Origin: Microbacterium terricola
GTDB lineage: Bacteria; Actinomycetota; Actinomycetes; Actinomycetales; Microbacteriaceae
DNA length: 64,000 nt
Assembly: GCF_027943945.1 (NCBI RefSeq)
Contig: NZ_AP027141.1
Span: forward strand, 1,240,001-1,304,000
Direction of reading: 5' to 3'
The translations under genes and the position numbers were made by a program. This document shows, in pieces, positions 9,578 through 18,500 of the stretch (position 1 is its first letter; the number at the start of each line of letters is the position of its first letter). The notes beneath the pieces are model-generated. The model was not told the origin of the DNA. It searched no databases and worked only from the letters and a program-made list of their open reading frames with translations.

Positions 9578-10384
9578 ATGCGGATCGAACGGGTGGATGC
9601 GGCCGACGATGCACGGCTGGCCGACTACCGCGACCTCACCGATGTCGCCCTGCGCAGGGTGCTCGAACCCGAGGGCGGGCTCTACATCGCCGAATCCGCG
9701 AAGGTCATCGCGCGGGCGCTCGCCGCGGGCCACCTGCCGCGATCCGTCCTGCTGCAAGAGAAATGGCTGCCCGAGGTCACCGCGCTCCTGGAGACGGTGG
9801 ACGTGCCCGTGTACGTCGTCGCCCCCGAGGTCGCGGAGAAGCTCACCGGATACGCCGTCCACCGCGGCGCGCTCGCCGCGATGCACCGGCCGGCGCTGCG
9901 CCCGGTCGACGAGGTCGTGGCGGGCGCACGGCTCGTCGTGGTGCTCGAGGACCTCGTGGACCACACGAACGTGGGTGCCATCTTCCGTGCGGCGGCGGGC
10001 CTCGGCGCCGATGCCGTGCTCGTCACACCGCGCTGCGCCGATCCGCTCTACCGTCGCAGCGTGCGGGTGAGCATGGGCACGGTCTTCCAGGTGCCGTGGA
10101 CGCGTCTGCCCGCATGGGGTGAGGCGCAGGGTCTGCTGCACGACGCCGGCCTGCACCTGGCGGCCCTCGCGCTCGCCGACGACGCGGTCGCCCTCGACGA
10201 GTTCGCGGCGCGAGGTCCCGAGCGCGTCGCCCTGATGCTCGGCGCCGAGGGTGACGGCCTGTCGCGACGCGCGCTGGCCGTCGCCGACACGGTGGTGACC
10301 ATCCCGATGGCCGGGGGAGTGGACTCGCTCAACGTGGCCGCGGCGAGCGCCGTGGCGATGTGGGAGCTGCGGCGCCCGCACTGA
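9578..10384 (+). CDS. TrmH/SpoU family RNA 2'-O-methyltransferase
   Basis: A 268-residue SPOUT methyltransferase. An N-terminal substrate-binding region (LYIAESAKVIARAL) precedes the SpoU domain, whose three motifs are visible: NVGAIFRAAAGLGADAVLV, LGAEGDGL and IPMAGGVDSLNVAAASAVA. It should methylate a ribose in rRNA or tRNA, but the exact target cannot be read from sequence. ATG 9578 begins just before the conserved N-terminal region. It is convergent with the SGNH hydrolase, with 12 bases between stops. Confidence 0.88.
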   Translation: MRIERVDAADDARLADYRDLTDVALRRVLEPEGGLYIAESAKVIARALAAGHLPRSVLLQEKWLPEVTALLETVDVPVYVVAPEVAEKLTGYAVHRGALAAMHRPALRPVDEVVAGARLVVVLEDLVDHTNVGAIFRAAAGLGADAVLVTPRCADPLYRRSVRVSMGTVFQVPWTRLPAWGEAQGLLHDAGLHLAALALADDAVALDEFAARGPERVALMLGAEGDGLSRRALAVADTVVTIPMAGGVDSLNVAAASAVAMWELRRPH

Positions 10385-10396
10385 CCGCCCGCGCGG

Positions 10397-11257
10397 TCAG
10401 ACCTGCTCGCCGGGGGAGGCCGCAGCATCCCTTCCCGGCGCGAGCGTGATCACCGGCATGGCCTCCGGCCGCTTCGCCGTGATGGCGTCGCCCGACGACT
10501 GGTGCCGCAGCCGCCGGAGCACCCACGGCACGAGGTGGGTGCGTGCCCAGACGAGATCGCCGGCGCGCGCCTCGCGCCAGTTGTGCGCCGGCCGCGGATC
10601 GGGCTGCATCGGCTGCAGGTCGTTGGGGACGTTGAGCGCCCGCAGCACCATCCGCGCGACCTCGTGGTGGCCGAGCGGGTTCATGTGCAGCCGGTCGTCG
10701 TCGAAGAAGCGCATGTCCTGCACCTCCTTCAGACCCCACTGGTCGGCGACGATCGCGTCGTGCTTCTCGGCGATGGCGCGGATGTTCTCGTTGTAGATCG
10801 CCACCCGGCCGCGGATGCCCCGGAACACGGGGGTGAAGTTCGTGTCGATGCCGGTGAACACCACGAGGGTCGCGCCGTCGGCCGACAGGCGCTGCACGGC
10901 GTCCTCGAACAGCACGGCGACCGCGTCGGGATCGCCACCAGGCCGGATCACGTCGTTGCCGCCGGCGGAGAAGGTGATGAGGTCGGGTGTGAGGGCCAGT
11001 GCGGCGTCGACCTGGCCGTCCACCACCTGCCGGATGAGCTTTCCGCGGACGGCGAGGTTGGCGTACGCGAAGTCGTCGACCTGGCTCGCGAGCACTTCGG
11101 CGGCACGGTCCGCCCAGCCGCGCAGGCCATTGGGCGAATCCGGCTCAGGATCGCCGACGCCCTCGGTGAACGAGTCGCCCAGAGCGACGTAGCGACGCCA
11201 CGGATGGGGGCCCGCGTTCGGGACGTACGGGCTTCTCGGATCGCTGCTCTCAGGCAT
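10397..11257 (-). CDS. SGNH/GDSL hydrolase (paralogue 1)
   Basis: A 286-residue esterase-like hydrolase. Block I ALGDSFTEGVGD carries the nucleophile Ser29, block III is GGNDV, and block V is DRLHMNPLGHHE with the catalytic Asp-His. There is no signal peptide, so it is cytoplasmic. Start ATG 11257 has GGGAGAA upstream and directly precedes the conserved region. The C-terminal 80 residues are polar and not recognised. A shorter paralogue lies at 39419-40183. Confidence 0.88.
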   Translation of the reverse strand: MPESSDPRSPYVPNAGPHPWRRYVALGDSFTEGVGDPEPDSPNGLRGWADRAAEVLASQVDDFAYANLAVRGKLIRQVVDGQVDAALALTPDLITFSAGGNDVIRPGGDPDAVAVLFEDAVQRLSADGATLVVFTGIDTNFTPVFRGIRGRVAIYNENIRAIAEKHDAIVADQWGLKEVQDMRFFDDDRLHMNPLGHHEVARMVLRALNVPNDLQPMQPDPRPAHNWREARAGDLVWARTHLVPWVLRRLRHQSSGDAITAKRPEAMPVITLAPGRDAAASPGEQV

Positions 11258-11366
11258 CGTTCTCCCTCGTTCGTCTGCTCTCGAGCGTACCCGCGGACGC
11301 GGCGGCCGATGGTCCGTGGCATCGCTTAGGGTGGTCTCTCGCGTGTTCGAGACGGAAGGGGGTGCC

Positions 11367-13232
11367 GTGCAGGAGGACCAGACTCTGCTGGCGGATGCCG
11401 TCGCCCCGACCGGCGCCGACCCCGAGCACATCGGCAGCTTCGCCGCCGAGCACCTCTCCCCGTCGTACCCGCAGCGCGCGCCGTGGGGCACAGCCCAGCG
11501 CCTGCGCGCCTGGCAGGCCGAGGCGCTCGACCAGTACTTCGGGATGGACGGGCCGGACGGCGTCGGGAAGGGCCCGCGCGACTTCCTCGCCGCGGCCACC
11601 CCCGGCGCCGGCAAGACCACCTTCGCGCTCCGTCTGGCGAGCGAGCTGCTGCGCCGCCATGTCGTGACGCGGATCGTGGTGGTCGCTCCCACCGAGCACC
11701 TGAAGACCCAGTGGGCCGACGCGGCCGCGCGCGTCGGCATCCGGCTCGATCCGGCGTTCAGCAACAGGCACGGGCTGCCGGCGCGCCAGTACCACGGCGT
11801 CGCCGTCACGTACGCGCAGGTCGCGGTGAAGTCGTCGGTGCACGAGCGGCTGATCGCCGATGCGCGCACGCTCGTGATCCTCGACGAGGTGCACCACGGC
11901 GGCGATGCGCTGAGCTGGGGCGACGCGCTGCGCGAGGCCTACGGGCGCGCCACGCGTCGACTGCTGCTCAGCGGCACCCCGTTCCGCAGCGACACCGCAC
12001 CCATCCCGTTCGTCGAGTACCACCCCGACGCGAAGGGCCACCGCATCTCGCGCACGGACTACGCCTACGGGTACCGTCGCGCGCTCGAGGACGGCGTCGT
12101 GCGACCCGTGCTCTTCCTCGTCTACGCCGGGCAGATGCGCTGGCGCACCCGCACGGGCGACGAGATGGAGGCCCAGCTCGGGCAGGACAACACAAAGGAC
12201 ATCACCGCTCAGGCCTGGCGGACCGCGCTCGACCCCGAAGGAGAGTGGATACCGGCGGTGCTGCAGTCCGCGGACCGCCGGCTCAGCGAGGTGCGCGAGC
12301 AGGTGCCCGACGCCGGCGGGCTCGTCATCGCCACCGATCAGACCGCTGCGCGCGCCTACGCCGAGATCCTGCAGCGGATCACCGGGGAGGCGCCCACCAT
12401 CGTGCTCTCGGACGAGGCCGAGGCGTCCTCGCGGATCGAGACATTCGCGCAGAGCACGTCGCGGTGGATGGTCGCGGTGCGCATGGTGTCCGAGGGCGTC
12501 GATGTGCCGCGCCTCGCCGTCGGGGTGTACGCCACCTCGGCCTCGACTCCGCTGTTCTTCGCGCAGGCGATCGGCCGCTTCGTGCGGGCCAGGCGCCGCG
12601 GCGAGACCGCGAGCGTCTTCCTGCCGAACGTGCCGACGCTGCTCGCACTGGCGCACGAGCTCGAGGTGCAGCGGGACCACGCCCTCGACCGCGACAGCGA
12701 GGGCGACGACGACGGCCTGCTCGACGACGACGCCCTGGCAGCCGCCGAGGAGGGCGACAGCGCCTCCGACGACCTCACGTACGAGTTCACCTACCAGGCG
12801 CTCGGCTCGCTCGCGCACTTCGACCGCGTGCTCTACGACGGTCGCGAGTTCGGCCAGCTGGCGGTGCCCGGCACACCCGAGGAGGAAGAGTTCCTCGGCC
12901 TGCCCGGCCTGCTGGAGCCCGAGCACGTGCACGAGCTGCTCATGCAGCGCCAGTCCAGGCAGAGCAGGCACCGGAAGGCGCGCGAGGCCGCCGAGGCGCC
13001 TGCCGGCGGTCCGCCGCACGACGCGCCGCCTGCCGCACTGCACCGCACGCTCAAGGAGCAGCGGCAGCTACTGAACAGCCTCGTCGGGCTGTACGCCCGG
13101 CAGGCGGGGGAGCAGCACGGTCTCGTGCACGCCGAGCTGCGTCGCATCTGCGGCGGGCCGGCCGTCTCGCACGCCACCGTCGCCCAGCTGCAGGCCCGCA
13201 TCGACGTGCTGCGCAAGCGCGTGCACTCCTAG
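11367..13232 (+). CDS. DEAD/DEAH-box helicase family protein
   Basis: Superfamily 2 helicase of 621 residues. Walker A ATPGAGKTT is near residues 77-85 and the DEVH Walker B is at about 173-176. Motif III-like LLLSGTPFRSD and a helicase C domain with FAQAIGRFVRARRRG (motif VI) follow. An acidic insert lies around 440-470, and the C-terminal 150 residues are unassigned. GTG 11367 is chosen because GAAGGGGG precedes it; TAGGGT at 11327-11332 could be its -10. Size and type match a conserved actinobacterial family of unknown role. No other defence-type gene is nearby. Confidence 0.85.
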   Translation: MQEDQTLLADAVAPTGADPEHIGSFAAEHLSPSYPQRAPWGTAQRLRAWQAEALDQYFGMDGPDGVGKGPRDFLAAATPGAGKTTFALRLASELLRRHVVTRIVVVAPTEHLKTQWADAAARVGIRLDPAFSNRHGLPARQYHGVAVTYAQVAVKSSVHERLIADARTLVILDEVHHGGDALSWGDALREAYGRATRRLLLSGTPFRSDTAPIPFVEYHPDAKGHRISRTDYAYGYRRALEDGVVRPVLFLVYAGQMRWRTRTGDEMEAQLGQDNTKDITAQAWRTALDPEGEWIPAVLQSADRRLSEVREQVPDAGGLVIATDQTAARAYAEILQRITGEAPTIVLSDEAEASSRIETFAQSTSRWMVAVRMVSEGVDVPRLAVGVYATSASTPLFFAQAIGRFVRARRRGETASVFLPNVPTLLALAHELEVQRDHALDRDSEGDDDGLLDDDALAAAEEGDSASDDLTYEFTYQALGSLAHFDRVLYDGREFGQLAVPGTPEEEEFLGLPGLLEPEHVHELLMQRQSRQSRHRKAREAAEAPAGGPPHDAPPAALHRTLKEQRQLLNSLVGLYARQAGEQHGLVHAELRRICGGPAVSHATVAQLQARIDVLRKRVHS

Positions 13233-13362
13233 CCGGCACTCCTCGCGCGGGCGGGTTCGGAACCCCGAAATGCTGGCAATCCCGGCATCGACGGGCCACA
13301 GCATCCCGTCTGCTCAGTAGCGTGGATCCGTTCCCCTTCCCACAGCCGCTTCGGAGGCCTCG

Positions 13363-14460
13363 TTGAGCGCGCCCGCCGTTCCCCCCAGCCGTGACCGTCG
13401 CCGGTGGGCGCAATACCTCGTGAACGAGCGCGCCGAGGCCAGGGTCTACCGCGACCTCGCTGCGCGCCGCGAGGGCGAGGAGCGCGAGATCCTGCTGGCC
13501 CTCGCCGACGCCGAAGGACGCCACGAGGCGCACTGGCTGGAACTGCTCGGCGGTGAGCCCGATCGCCTGCCGCGCGCCGATTCGGGAACGCGGATGCTGG
13601 CATGGATGGCGCGACGATTCGGCTCGATCTTCGTGCTGGCACTGGCCCAGAATGCCGAGGCGCGATCTCCGTACGACACCGAGCCCTCCGCGACGCCGGC
13701 GATGGTGGCGGACGAGCGCATCCACCACGAGGTGGTGCGCGGCCTCGCCGCGCGCGGCCGGCGCCGGCTGTCCGGCACGTTCCGCGCCGCCGTGTTCGGG
13801 GCCAACGACGGCCTCGTGTCGAACCTCGCCCTGGTGATGGGCATCGGCGCCACCGGCGCGGCGCCCCAGTTCGTGCTGTTCAGCGGCATCGCGGGACTCC
13901 TCGCCGGCGCGCTCTCGATGGGGGCGGGCGAGTTCGTGTCGGTGCGCTCGCAGCGCGAGCTGCTGGATGCCACCGAGCCCAGCGACTACGCCGACGCGCT
14001 GCTGCCCGATCTCGACCTCGACGCCAACGAGCTCGCCCTCGTCTACCGCACGCGCGGGATGCCCGCGGATGAGGCGCTGAAGCGCGCCCGCCGGGTCGTG
14101 GAGACCGCGCAGGCGGCCGATCGCTCCGTGCCGTACTCGCGCACCGAGACCGGCCCGATCAGCACGCGCAGCCATGAGGTGGTCGGCAGCGACCTGGGCG
14201 CGGCGGTGTCGAGCTTCCTGTTCTTCGCGTCCGGAGCGATCATCCCCGTCCTGCCGTGGATCTTCGGTCTGTCGGGGGTGACCGCCGTGGTGATCGCGCT
14301 CGTGCTGGTCGGCATCGCGCTGATGTCGACGGGGGCGATGGTCGGCCTCCTGTCGGGTGGGCCGCCGCTGCGCCGCGCGCTGCGTCAGCTCGCGATCGGC
14401 TTCGGCGCGGCCGCGATCACCTACCTGCTCGGCCTGCTCTTCGGCGTGTCTCTCGGCTGA
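13363..14460 (+). CDS. Ferritin-like/VIT1 fusion (MbfA-type Fe/Mn transporter)
   Basis: A 365-residue membrane protein. The N-terminal about 130 residues form a ferritin-like (rubrerythrin) helical region with E/H-rich helices (EARVYRDLAARREGEE and AEGRHEAHW). The C-terminal part is a VIT1/CCC1 transporter with five predicted membrane helices, including the family signature AVFGANDGLVSNLALVMG. Such fusions export or sequester iron or manganese. The start is TTG 13363, supported by CGGAGG seven bases upstream. Confidence 0.85.
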   Translation: MSAPAVPPSRDRRRWAQYLVNERAEARVYRDLAARREGEEREILLALADAEGRHEAHWLELLGGEPDRLPRADSGTRMLAWMARRFGSIFVLALAQNAEARSPYDTEPSATPAMVADERIHHEVVRGLAARGRRRLSGTFRAAVFGANDGLVSNLALVMGIGATGAAPQFVLFSGIAGLLAGALSMGAGEFVSVRSQRELLDATEPSDYADALLPDLDLDANELALVYRTRGMPADEALKRARRVVETAQAADRSVPYSRTETGPISTRSHEVVGSDLGAAVSSFLFFASGAIIPVLPWIFGLSGVTAVVIALVLVGIALMSTGAMVGLLSGGPPLRRALRQLAIGFGAAAITYLLGLLFGVSLG

Positions 14461-14475
14461 ACGAGGGCGGACGCG

Positions 14476-14507
14476 AAGAAGGCCCTCCCGATCGGGAGGG
14501 CCTTCTT
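14476..14507. terminator. Perfect 32-base palindromic terminator
   Basis: A perfect inverted repeat running AAGAAGGCCCTCCCGA and its complement sits 15 bases after the VIT1 stop. It is flanked by a T-containing stretch and lies 7 bases from the 3' end of the opposite-strand tRNA gene. Being symmetrical it can end transcription from both sides. Confidence 0.85.
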
Positions 14508-14514
14508 CGTTCTG

Positions 14515-14600
14515 TGCGCGAGGGGGGACTTGAACCCCCACGCCCGTTAAAGGGCACTAGCACCTCAAGCTAGCGCGTCTACCTATTCCGCCACCCGCGC
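14515..14600 (-). tRNA. tRNA-Leu (GAG)
   Basis: An 86-base cloverleaf. The acceptor stem GCGCGGG pairs with CTCGCGC (one G-U). The anticodon stem CTAGC/GCTAG encloses TTGAGGT, giving anticodon GAG, which reads CUC/CUU. There is a long variable arm (class II) and a T-arm with GGTTCAAGTCC. CCA is not encoded after the discriminator A. Confidence 0.95.
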
Positions 14601-14697
14601 AGAGTGGTGTTTCCGGTTTCGCAACCGAGGATCGACATTACCATGCTCGGGCGCGACGGACGAATCCTGCCCGCCGAGGCGGACCGCGCGGCCAGGG

Positions 14698-14703
14698 TAG
14701 GTT
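14698..14703 (+). promoter_or_regulatory. -10 element (TAGGTT), leaderless, for the M20 peptidase gene
   Basis: TAGGTT lies seven bases before ATG 14711, the usual arrangement for a leaderless actinobacterial transcript. Confidence 0.5.
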
Positions 14704-14710
14704 GGTCCGC

Positions 14711-16012
14711 ATGCCCGATTCGCCCGCCGAGCTGCCCGAGGTCGTCCGCGTCGCACGCGATCTCATCCGCATCGACACCACGAACCACGGCGGCGGCCGT
14801 GCGAACGGCGAGCGCGAGGCGGCCGAATACGTCGGCGCCTACCTCGAGTCGCTCGGACTGGTTCCCGAGTACTACGAGCCGATCCCGCGACGCGCGAACG
14901 TCTCGGTGCGCGTGCCTGGCCGCGACAGCGCAAAGCCCGCGCTCGTCGTCCACGGCCACCTCGACGTGGTGCCGGCGGTCGCCGAGGACTGGAGCGTCGA
15001 CCCGTTCGCCGGCGAGATCCGCGACGGGATGCTGTGGGGCCGCGGCGCTGTGGACATGAAGGACATGGACGCCATGATCCTCACCTCCGTCGGCGACCTG
15101 CTGCGAGCGGGGGAGCAGCCGGAGCGCGACCTCGTGGTCACGTTCTTCGCCGACGAGGAGAACGGCGGCGTCGAGGGTTCGGCGCTCGTCGTGGCCGACA
15201 AGCCGGAGTGGTTCGCCGGGGCGACGGAGGCGATCAGCGAGGTAGGCGGCTATTCGATCTCGGTCGGAGACCGCCGCGCCTACCTGCTGCAGGTGGGGGA
15301 GAAGGCCCTGATCTGGCTGAAGCTCACCGCCCGCGGTCGCGCCGCGCACGGCAGCAGCTTCCCGACCGACAACGCGATCACCGCGCTCGCGGAGGCCGTC
15401 GCGAAGCTCGGCCGCACACCGTGGCCGATCGCCCTCACCGACACGACCAGGCAGTTCCTCGACGGCTTCGCCGATCTGGCCGGCGGCGGCGTCGCCGACC
15501 CGGACGCCCTCGTCGACCAGGCGGGGCCGGCATCCCCCTTCCTGCGCTCCACCCTGCGCACCACGACCAACCCGACCGGGCTGACGGCGGGCTACAAGCA
15601 CAACGTCATCCCCGATCGCGCCGAGGCGCTCATCGACGTGCGCACCCTGCCCGGCACGGAGGATGCGGTCCTCGCCGAGATCCGGGCGCTGGTGGGCGAG
15701 CACATCGAGGTCGAGACGGTCGTCCGCGACGTCGGCCTCGAGGTGCCGTTCGCCGGACCGATCGTCGAGGCCATGGTCGGCGCGCTCGGACGCCACGACC
15801 CCGGTGTCCCCGTCATCCCGTACCTGATGGGCGGCGGCACGGACAACAAGGCGCTCTCGCGTCTCGGCATCGCCGGCTACGGCTTCGCGCCGCTGCGCCT
15901 GCCCGCCGGCATCGATTTCACCGGCATGTTCCACGGCGTCGACGAGCGCGTTCCGCTCGACGCGCTCGTGTTCGGGCAGGCCGTTCTCACCGACTTCCTC
16001 CGCACCTACTGA
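14711..16012 (+). CDS. M20 family zinc metallopeptidase
   Basis: A 433-residue M20/ArgE/DapE-type hydrolase that cleaves a peptide or amide bond in the cytoplasm. Metal-site motifs are HGHLDV (81-86), the bridging Asp in GRGAVDMKD (D115) and ADEENGG with the base Glu149/Glu150. An inserted dimerisation domain with RAAHGSSFPTDNAI is also recognisable. Substrate is unknown. The ATG is supported by the -10 at 14698-14703. Confidence 0.88.
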   Translation: MPDSPAELPEVVRVARDLIRIDTTNHGGGRANGEREAAEYVGAYLESLGLVPEYYEPIPRRANVSVRVPGRDSAKPALVVHGHLDVVPAVAEDWSVDPFAGEIRDGMLWGRGAVDMKDMDAMILTSVGDLLRAGEQPERDLVVTFFADEENGGVEGSALVVADKPEWFAGATEAISEVGGYSISVGDRRAYLLQVGEKALIWLKLTARGRAAHGSSFPTDNAITALAEAVAKLGRTPWPIALTDTTRQFLDGFADLAGGGVADPDALVDQAGPASPFLRSTLRTTTNPTGLTAGYKHNVIPDRAEALIDVRTLPGTEDAVLAEIRALVGEHIEVETVVRDVGLEVPFAGPIVEAMVGALGRHDPGVPVIPYLMGGGTDNKALSRLGIAGYGFAPLRLPAGIDFTGMFHGVDERVPLDALVFGQAVLTDFLRTY

Positions 16013-16021
16013 GAGGCCCTC

Positions 16022-16855
16022 ATGCATCTGATCGAGGCGATCATCCTGGGGCTCGTCCAGGGCCTGACCGAGTTCCTGCCCATCTCGTCCAGCGCGCACC
16101 TGCGCATCGCGGGCGAGTTCCTGCCGTCGGCGGAGGACCCGGGCGCGACCTTCACGGCGATCACGCAGATCGGCACCGAGATCGCGGTGCTCGTGTACTT
16201 CTGGAAGAAGATCACGCGGATCGTCGCGCAGTGGTTCCGCTCGCTCACCGGCGCGGCGCCCCGCAACGACCCCGACGCGCGGATGGGCTGGATCGTCATC
16301 ATCGGCACGATCCCGATCGGCGTGCTCGGCTTCCTGTTCCAGGACGTCATCCGCGACACGTTCCGCAACCTCTGGCTCGTGGCGATCGTGCTCATCGTGT
16401 TCGGCCTGCTGCTCGGCGCGGCCGACGCGCTCGGCAAGCGCACGCGGCTCGAGGCGGACCTGACCTACCCGCACGGCCTCGCCCTCGGCTTCGCGCAGGC
16501 GCTCGCCCTCATCCCCGGCGTGTCCCGCTCGGGCGCGACCACGACGATGGGCCTCGCCCTCGGCTACACGCGTCCCGCCGCCGCTGAGGTCGCGTTCCTG
16601 CTCGCCGTCCCCGCCGTCTTCGGCAGCGGGTTCTACGAGCTGCTGCAGGCGATCCGCGAACCCGGTCAGGCCGTCTTCACGCTCGCCGAGACCGCGGTCG
16701 CGACAGCTGTCGCCTTCGGCGTCGGCCTGGCGGTGATCGCGTTCCTGATGTCGTACATCAAGAAGCGCAGCTTCCTGCCGTTCGTGATCTACCGCATCGC
16801 CGTCGGCGTGCTGCTGATCGTGCTGCTCGCGACGGGCGTGCTGCAGGCGTACTGA
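16022..16855 (+). CDS. uppP: Undecaprenyl-diphosphate phosphatase
   Basis: A 277-residue integral membrane BacA/UppP that recycles undecaprenyl diphosphate to the monophosphate carrier used in cell-wall synthesis. The two signature loops are present: [16 protein letters not shown] near the N-terminus and [12 protein letters not shown] in the middle, with about eight membrane helices. It starts 10 bases after the M20 stop and is probably co-transcribed. The convergent PAC2 gene begins its stop only four bases beyond. Confidence 0.95.
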   Translation: MHLIEAIILGLVQGLTEFLPISSSAHLRIAGEFLPSAEDPGATFTAITQIGTEIAVLVYFWKKITRIVAQWFRSLTGAAPRNDPDARMGWIVIIGTIPIGVLGFLFQDVIRDTFRNLWLVAIVLIVFGLLLGAADALGKRTRLEADLTYPHGLALGFAQALALIPGVSRSGATTTMGLALGYTRPAAAEVAFLLAVPAVFGSGFYELLQAIREPGQAVFTLAETAVATAVAFGVGLAVIAFLMSYIKKRSFLPFVIYRIAVGVLLIVLLATGVLQAY

Positions 16856-16859
16856 GCGG

Positions 16860-17726
16860 CTACCGCCGCGGGTCGTCGCGGCCCGGCTTCGTCGGGCCGT
16901 CGCCTCCCCGGCGCAGGTAGCGCTCGAACTCCTGCGCGATCGCGTCGCCGGACGCCTCGGGCGAATCCCAGGTGTCCCTCGTGCGCTCGAGCTGACGGAT
17001 GTACTCGGTCATCTCCTCGTCGTCCGCCGCAGCGGCGTCGATCGAGGCCTCCCAGGCCGCCGACTCGGTCGCGAGCTCGCCGCGGGGGACCACGGCGCCG
17101 GTGATGTCCTCGAGCCGGTCCAGCAGGGCCAGGGTCGCCTTGGGCGAGGGGGTGTGCCCTGCGACGTAGTGGGGCACGCTCGCCCACAGGGTGGCCGTCG
17201 GGATGCCGGCGGTGTCTGCGGCGTGCGAGAGCACGCTGAGGATGCCGACAGGCCCCTCGTAGCTGCTGCGCTCGAGGCCGAGCGCACCGCGGACGTGCTC
17301 GTTCTCACTCCCGGCGAACACCGAGATGGGGCGGGTGTGCGGCACGTCGGACATCATCGAGCCGAGGGAGACGAAGCCCGTGATGTCCTCGCGCAGCGCG
17401 ACGTCCATGAACTCGGCGGCGAAGGCCTGCCACGCCCTGGCCGGCTCGACTCCCGTGAGCAGCCACAGCTGCGTGCCGCCGCGCGTCTGCTTCGCGGGGC
17501 GCAGCAGGGTCGCCTCGGGCCACTGCAGGATGCGGGCGCCGTCGGCATCGGACGAGATCTGCGGGCGGGTGTACTGGTAGTCGAAGTAGAGCTCGGGATC
17601 GACGGAGAACACCGGCTCGTACGAGCCCTCGGCGCGCAGGAGCGAGACGGCCGACGACGCGGCCTCTCCTGCGTCGTTCCACCCGTCGAATGCGGTCACG
17701 AGCACCTTGCGGCCCAGTGCGTCCAC
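16860..17726 (-). CDS. PAC2 family protein
   Basis: A 288-residue protein of the PAC2 (proteasome assembly chaperone 2-like) family, recognised by FDGWNDAGEAASSAVSLL at the N-terminus and TPSPKATLALLDRLEDITG in the C-terminal half. Bacterial members have no established biochemical role. GTG 17726 is chosen because GAGGAGG lies just upstream; an earlier in-frame start would be unsupported. It is divergent from the HAD gene. It sits in a region that elsewhere holds proteasome genes, none of which are present here. Confidence 0.85.
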   Translation of the reverse strand: MDALGRKVLVTAFDGWNDAGEAASSAVSLLRAEGSYEPVFSVDPELYFDYQYTRPQISSDADGARILQWPEATLLRPAKQTRGGTQLWLLTGVEPARAWQAFAAEFMDVALREDITGFVSLGSMMSDVPHTRPISVFAGSENEHVRGALGLERSSYEGPVGILSVLSHAADTAGIPTATLWASVPHYVAGHTPSPKATLALLDRLEDITGAVVPRGELATESAAWEASIDAAAADDEEMTEYIRQLERTRDTWDSPEASGDAIAQEFERYLRRGGDGPTKPGRDDPRR

Positions 17727-17804
17727 ACGACCTCCTCGCCTCCGGCACGCCTCGTCGGCCGGCTGTGTCCAGGATAGGCCGACAGTCGCCGGATGGGCCC
17801 CGGA

Positions 17805-17810
17805 TAGCAT
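17805..17810 (+). promoter_or_regulatory. -10 element (TAGCAT), leaderless, for the HAD gene
   Basis: TAGCAT is six bases before GTG 17817. No ribosome binding site fits in between. Confidence 0.55.
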
Positions 17811-17816
17811 GAAGCA

Positions 17817-18500
17817 GTGACTTCACCCGCTCTGGCCGCTGTCCTCTGGGACATGGACGGCACCCTCGTCGACACCGAGCCTTACTGGATAGCCGCCGAG
17901 ACGCCGCTGGTCGAGCGATTCGGCGGCACCTGGACGCACGAGCAGGCGCTGGGCCTCGTGGGTCTCGGCCTCGAGGACGCCGCACGCATCTTCCAGGACG
18001 CGGGGGTGCGCATGGCGGTGCACGAGATCGTCGACTCGCTCACCGACGAGGTGATGAACTCGCTGCGCACGCAGGGCGTGCCCTTCCGCCCGGGCGCGCG
18101 GGAGCTGCTCGCAAGCCTCAAGGCCGCGGGCGTGAAGACGGCCCTGGTGACCATGTCACTCGGCCGGATGGCGCAGACCGTCGTCGACCTGATCGACTTC
18201 GAGGCGTTCGACGTGGTCATCGCCGGCGACGACGCGACCCGCCCCAAGCCCTTCCCCGACCCGTATCTGCAGGCCTGCGCGCTGCTCGGCGTCGACCCCG
18301 CAGACACGGTCGCCATCGAGGACTCGCCCAACGGGGCCCGCTCGGCGGTCGCGTCCGGCGCGGTCGTCGTCGGCGTCCCGCACATGGTCTCGCTCACCGG
18401 AACCGGCATCCACGCCGAGTGGGCGACGCTCGCGGACCGGACCGTCGACGACGTGATCGGCGTCCACGCCGCGCACACAGCACAAGGAGCATCACGATGA
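17817..18500 (+). CDS. HAD family hydrolase
   Basis: A 227-residue haloacid-dehalogenase-type phosphatase. Motif I DMDGTLVDTEP contains the nucleophile Asp12 and acid Asp14; motif II is VTMSL; the Lys of motif III is in RPKPFPDPYL; motif IV is IEDSPNG. The cap is the helical C1 type, like beta-phosphoglucomutase relatives. Substrate unknown. It overlaps trmI by four bases, so the two are translationally coupled. Confidence 0.88.
   Translation: MTSPALAAVLWDMDGTLVDTEPYWIAAETPLVERFGGTWTHEQALGLVGLGLEDAARIFQDAGVRMAVHEIVDSLTDEVMNSLRTQGVPFRPGARELLASLKAAGVKTALVTMSLGRMAQTVVDLIDFEAFDVVIAGDDATRPKPFPDPYLQACALLGVDPADTVAIEDSPNGARSAVASGAVVVGVPHMVSLTGTGIHAEWATLADRTVDDVIGVHAAHTAQGASR

Noticed and set aside
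11367..13232. DEAD/DEAH helicase as part of a defence system
   Set aside because: The neighbours are an SGNH hydrolase and a metal transporter, and the type matches a common actinobacterial housekeeping family. No nuclease or methylase is next to it.
14476..14507. Perfect 32-base palindrome as a protein-binding or origin site
   Set aside because: It lies between the 3' ends of two opposing genes with T-rich flanks, so a bidirectional terminator is the simplest reading.
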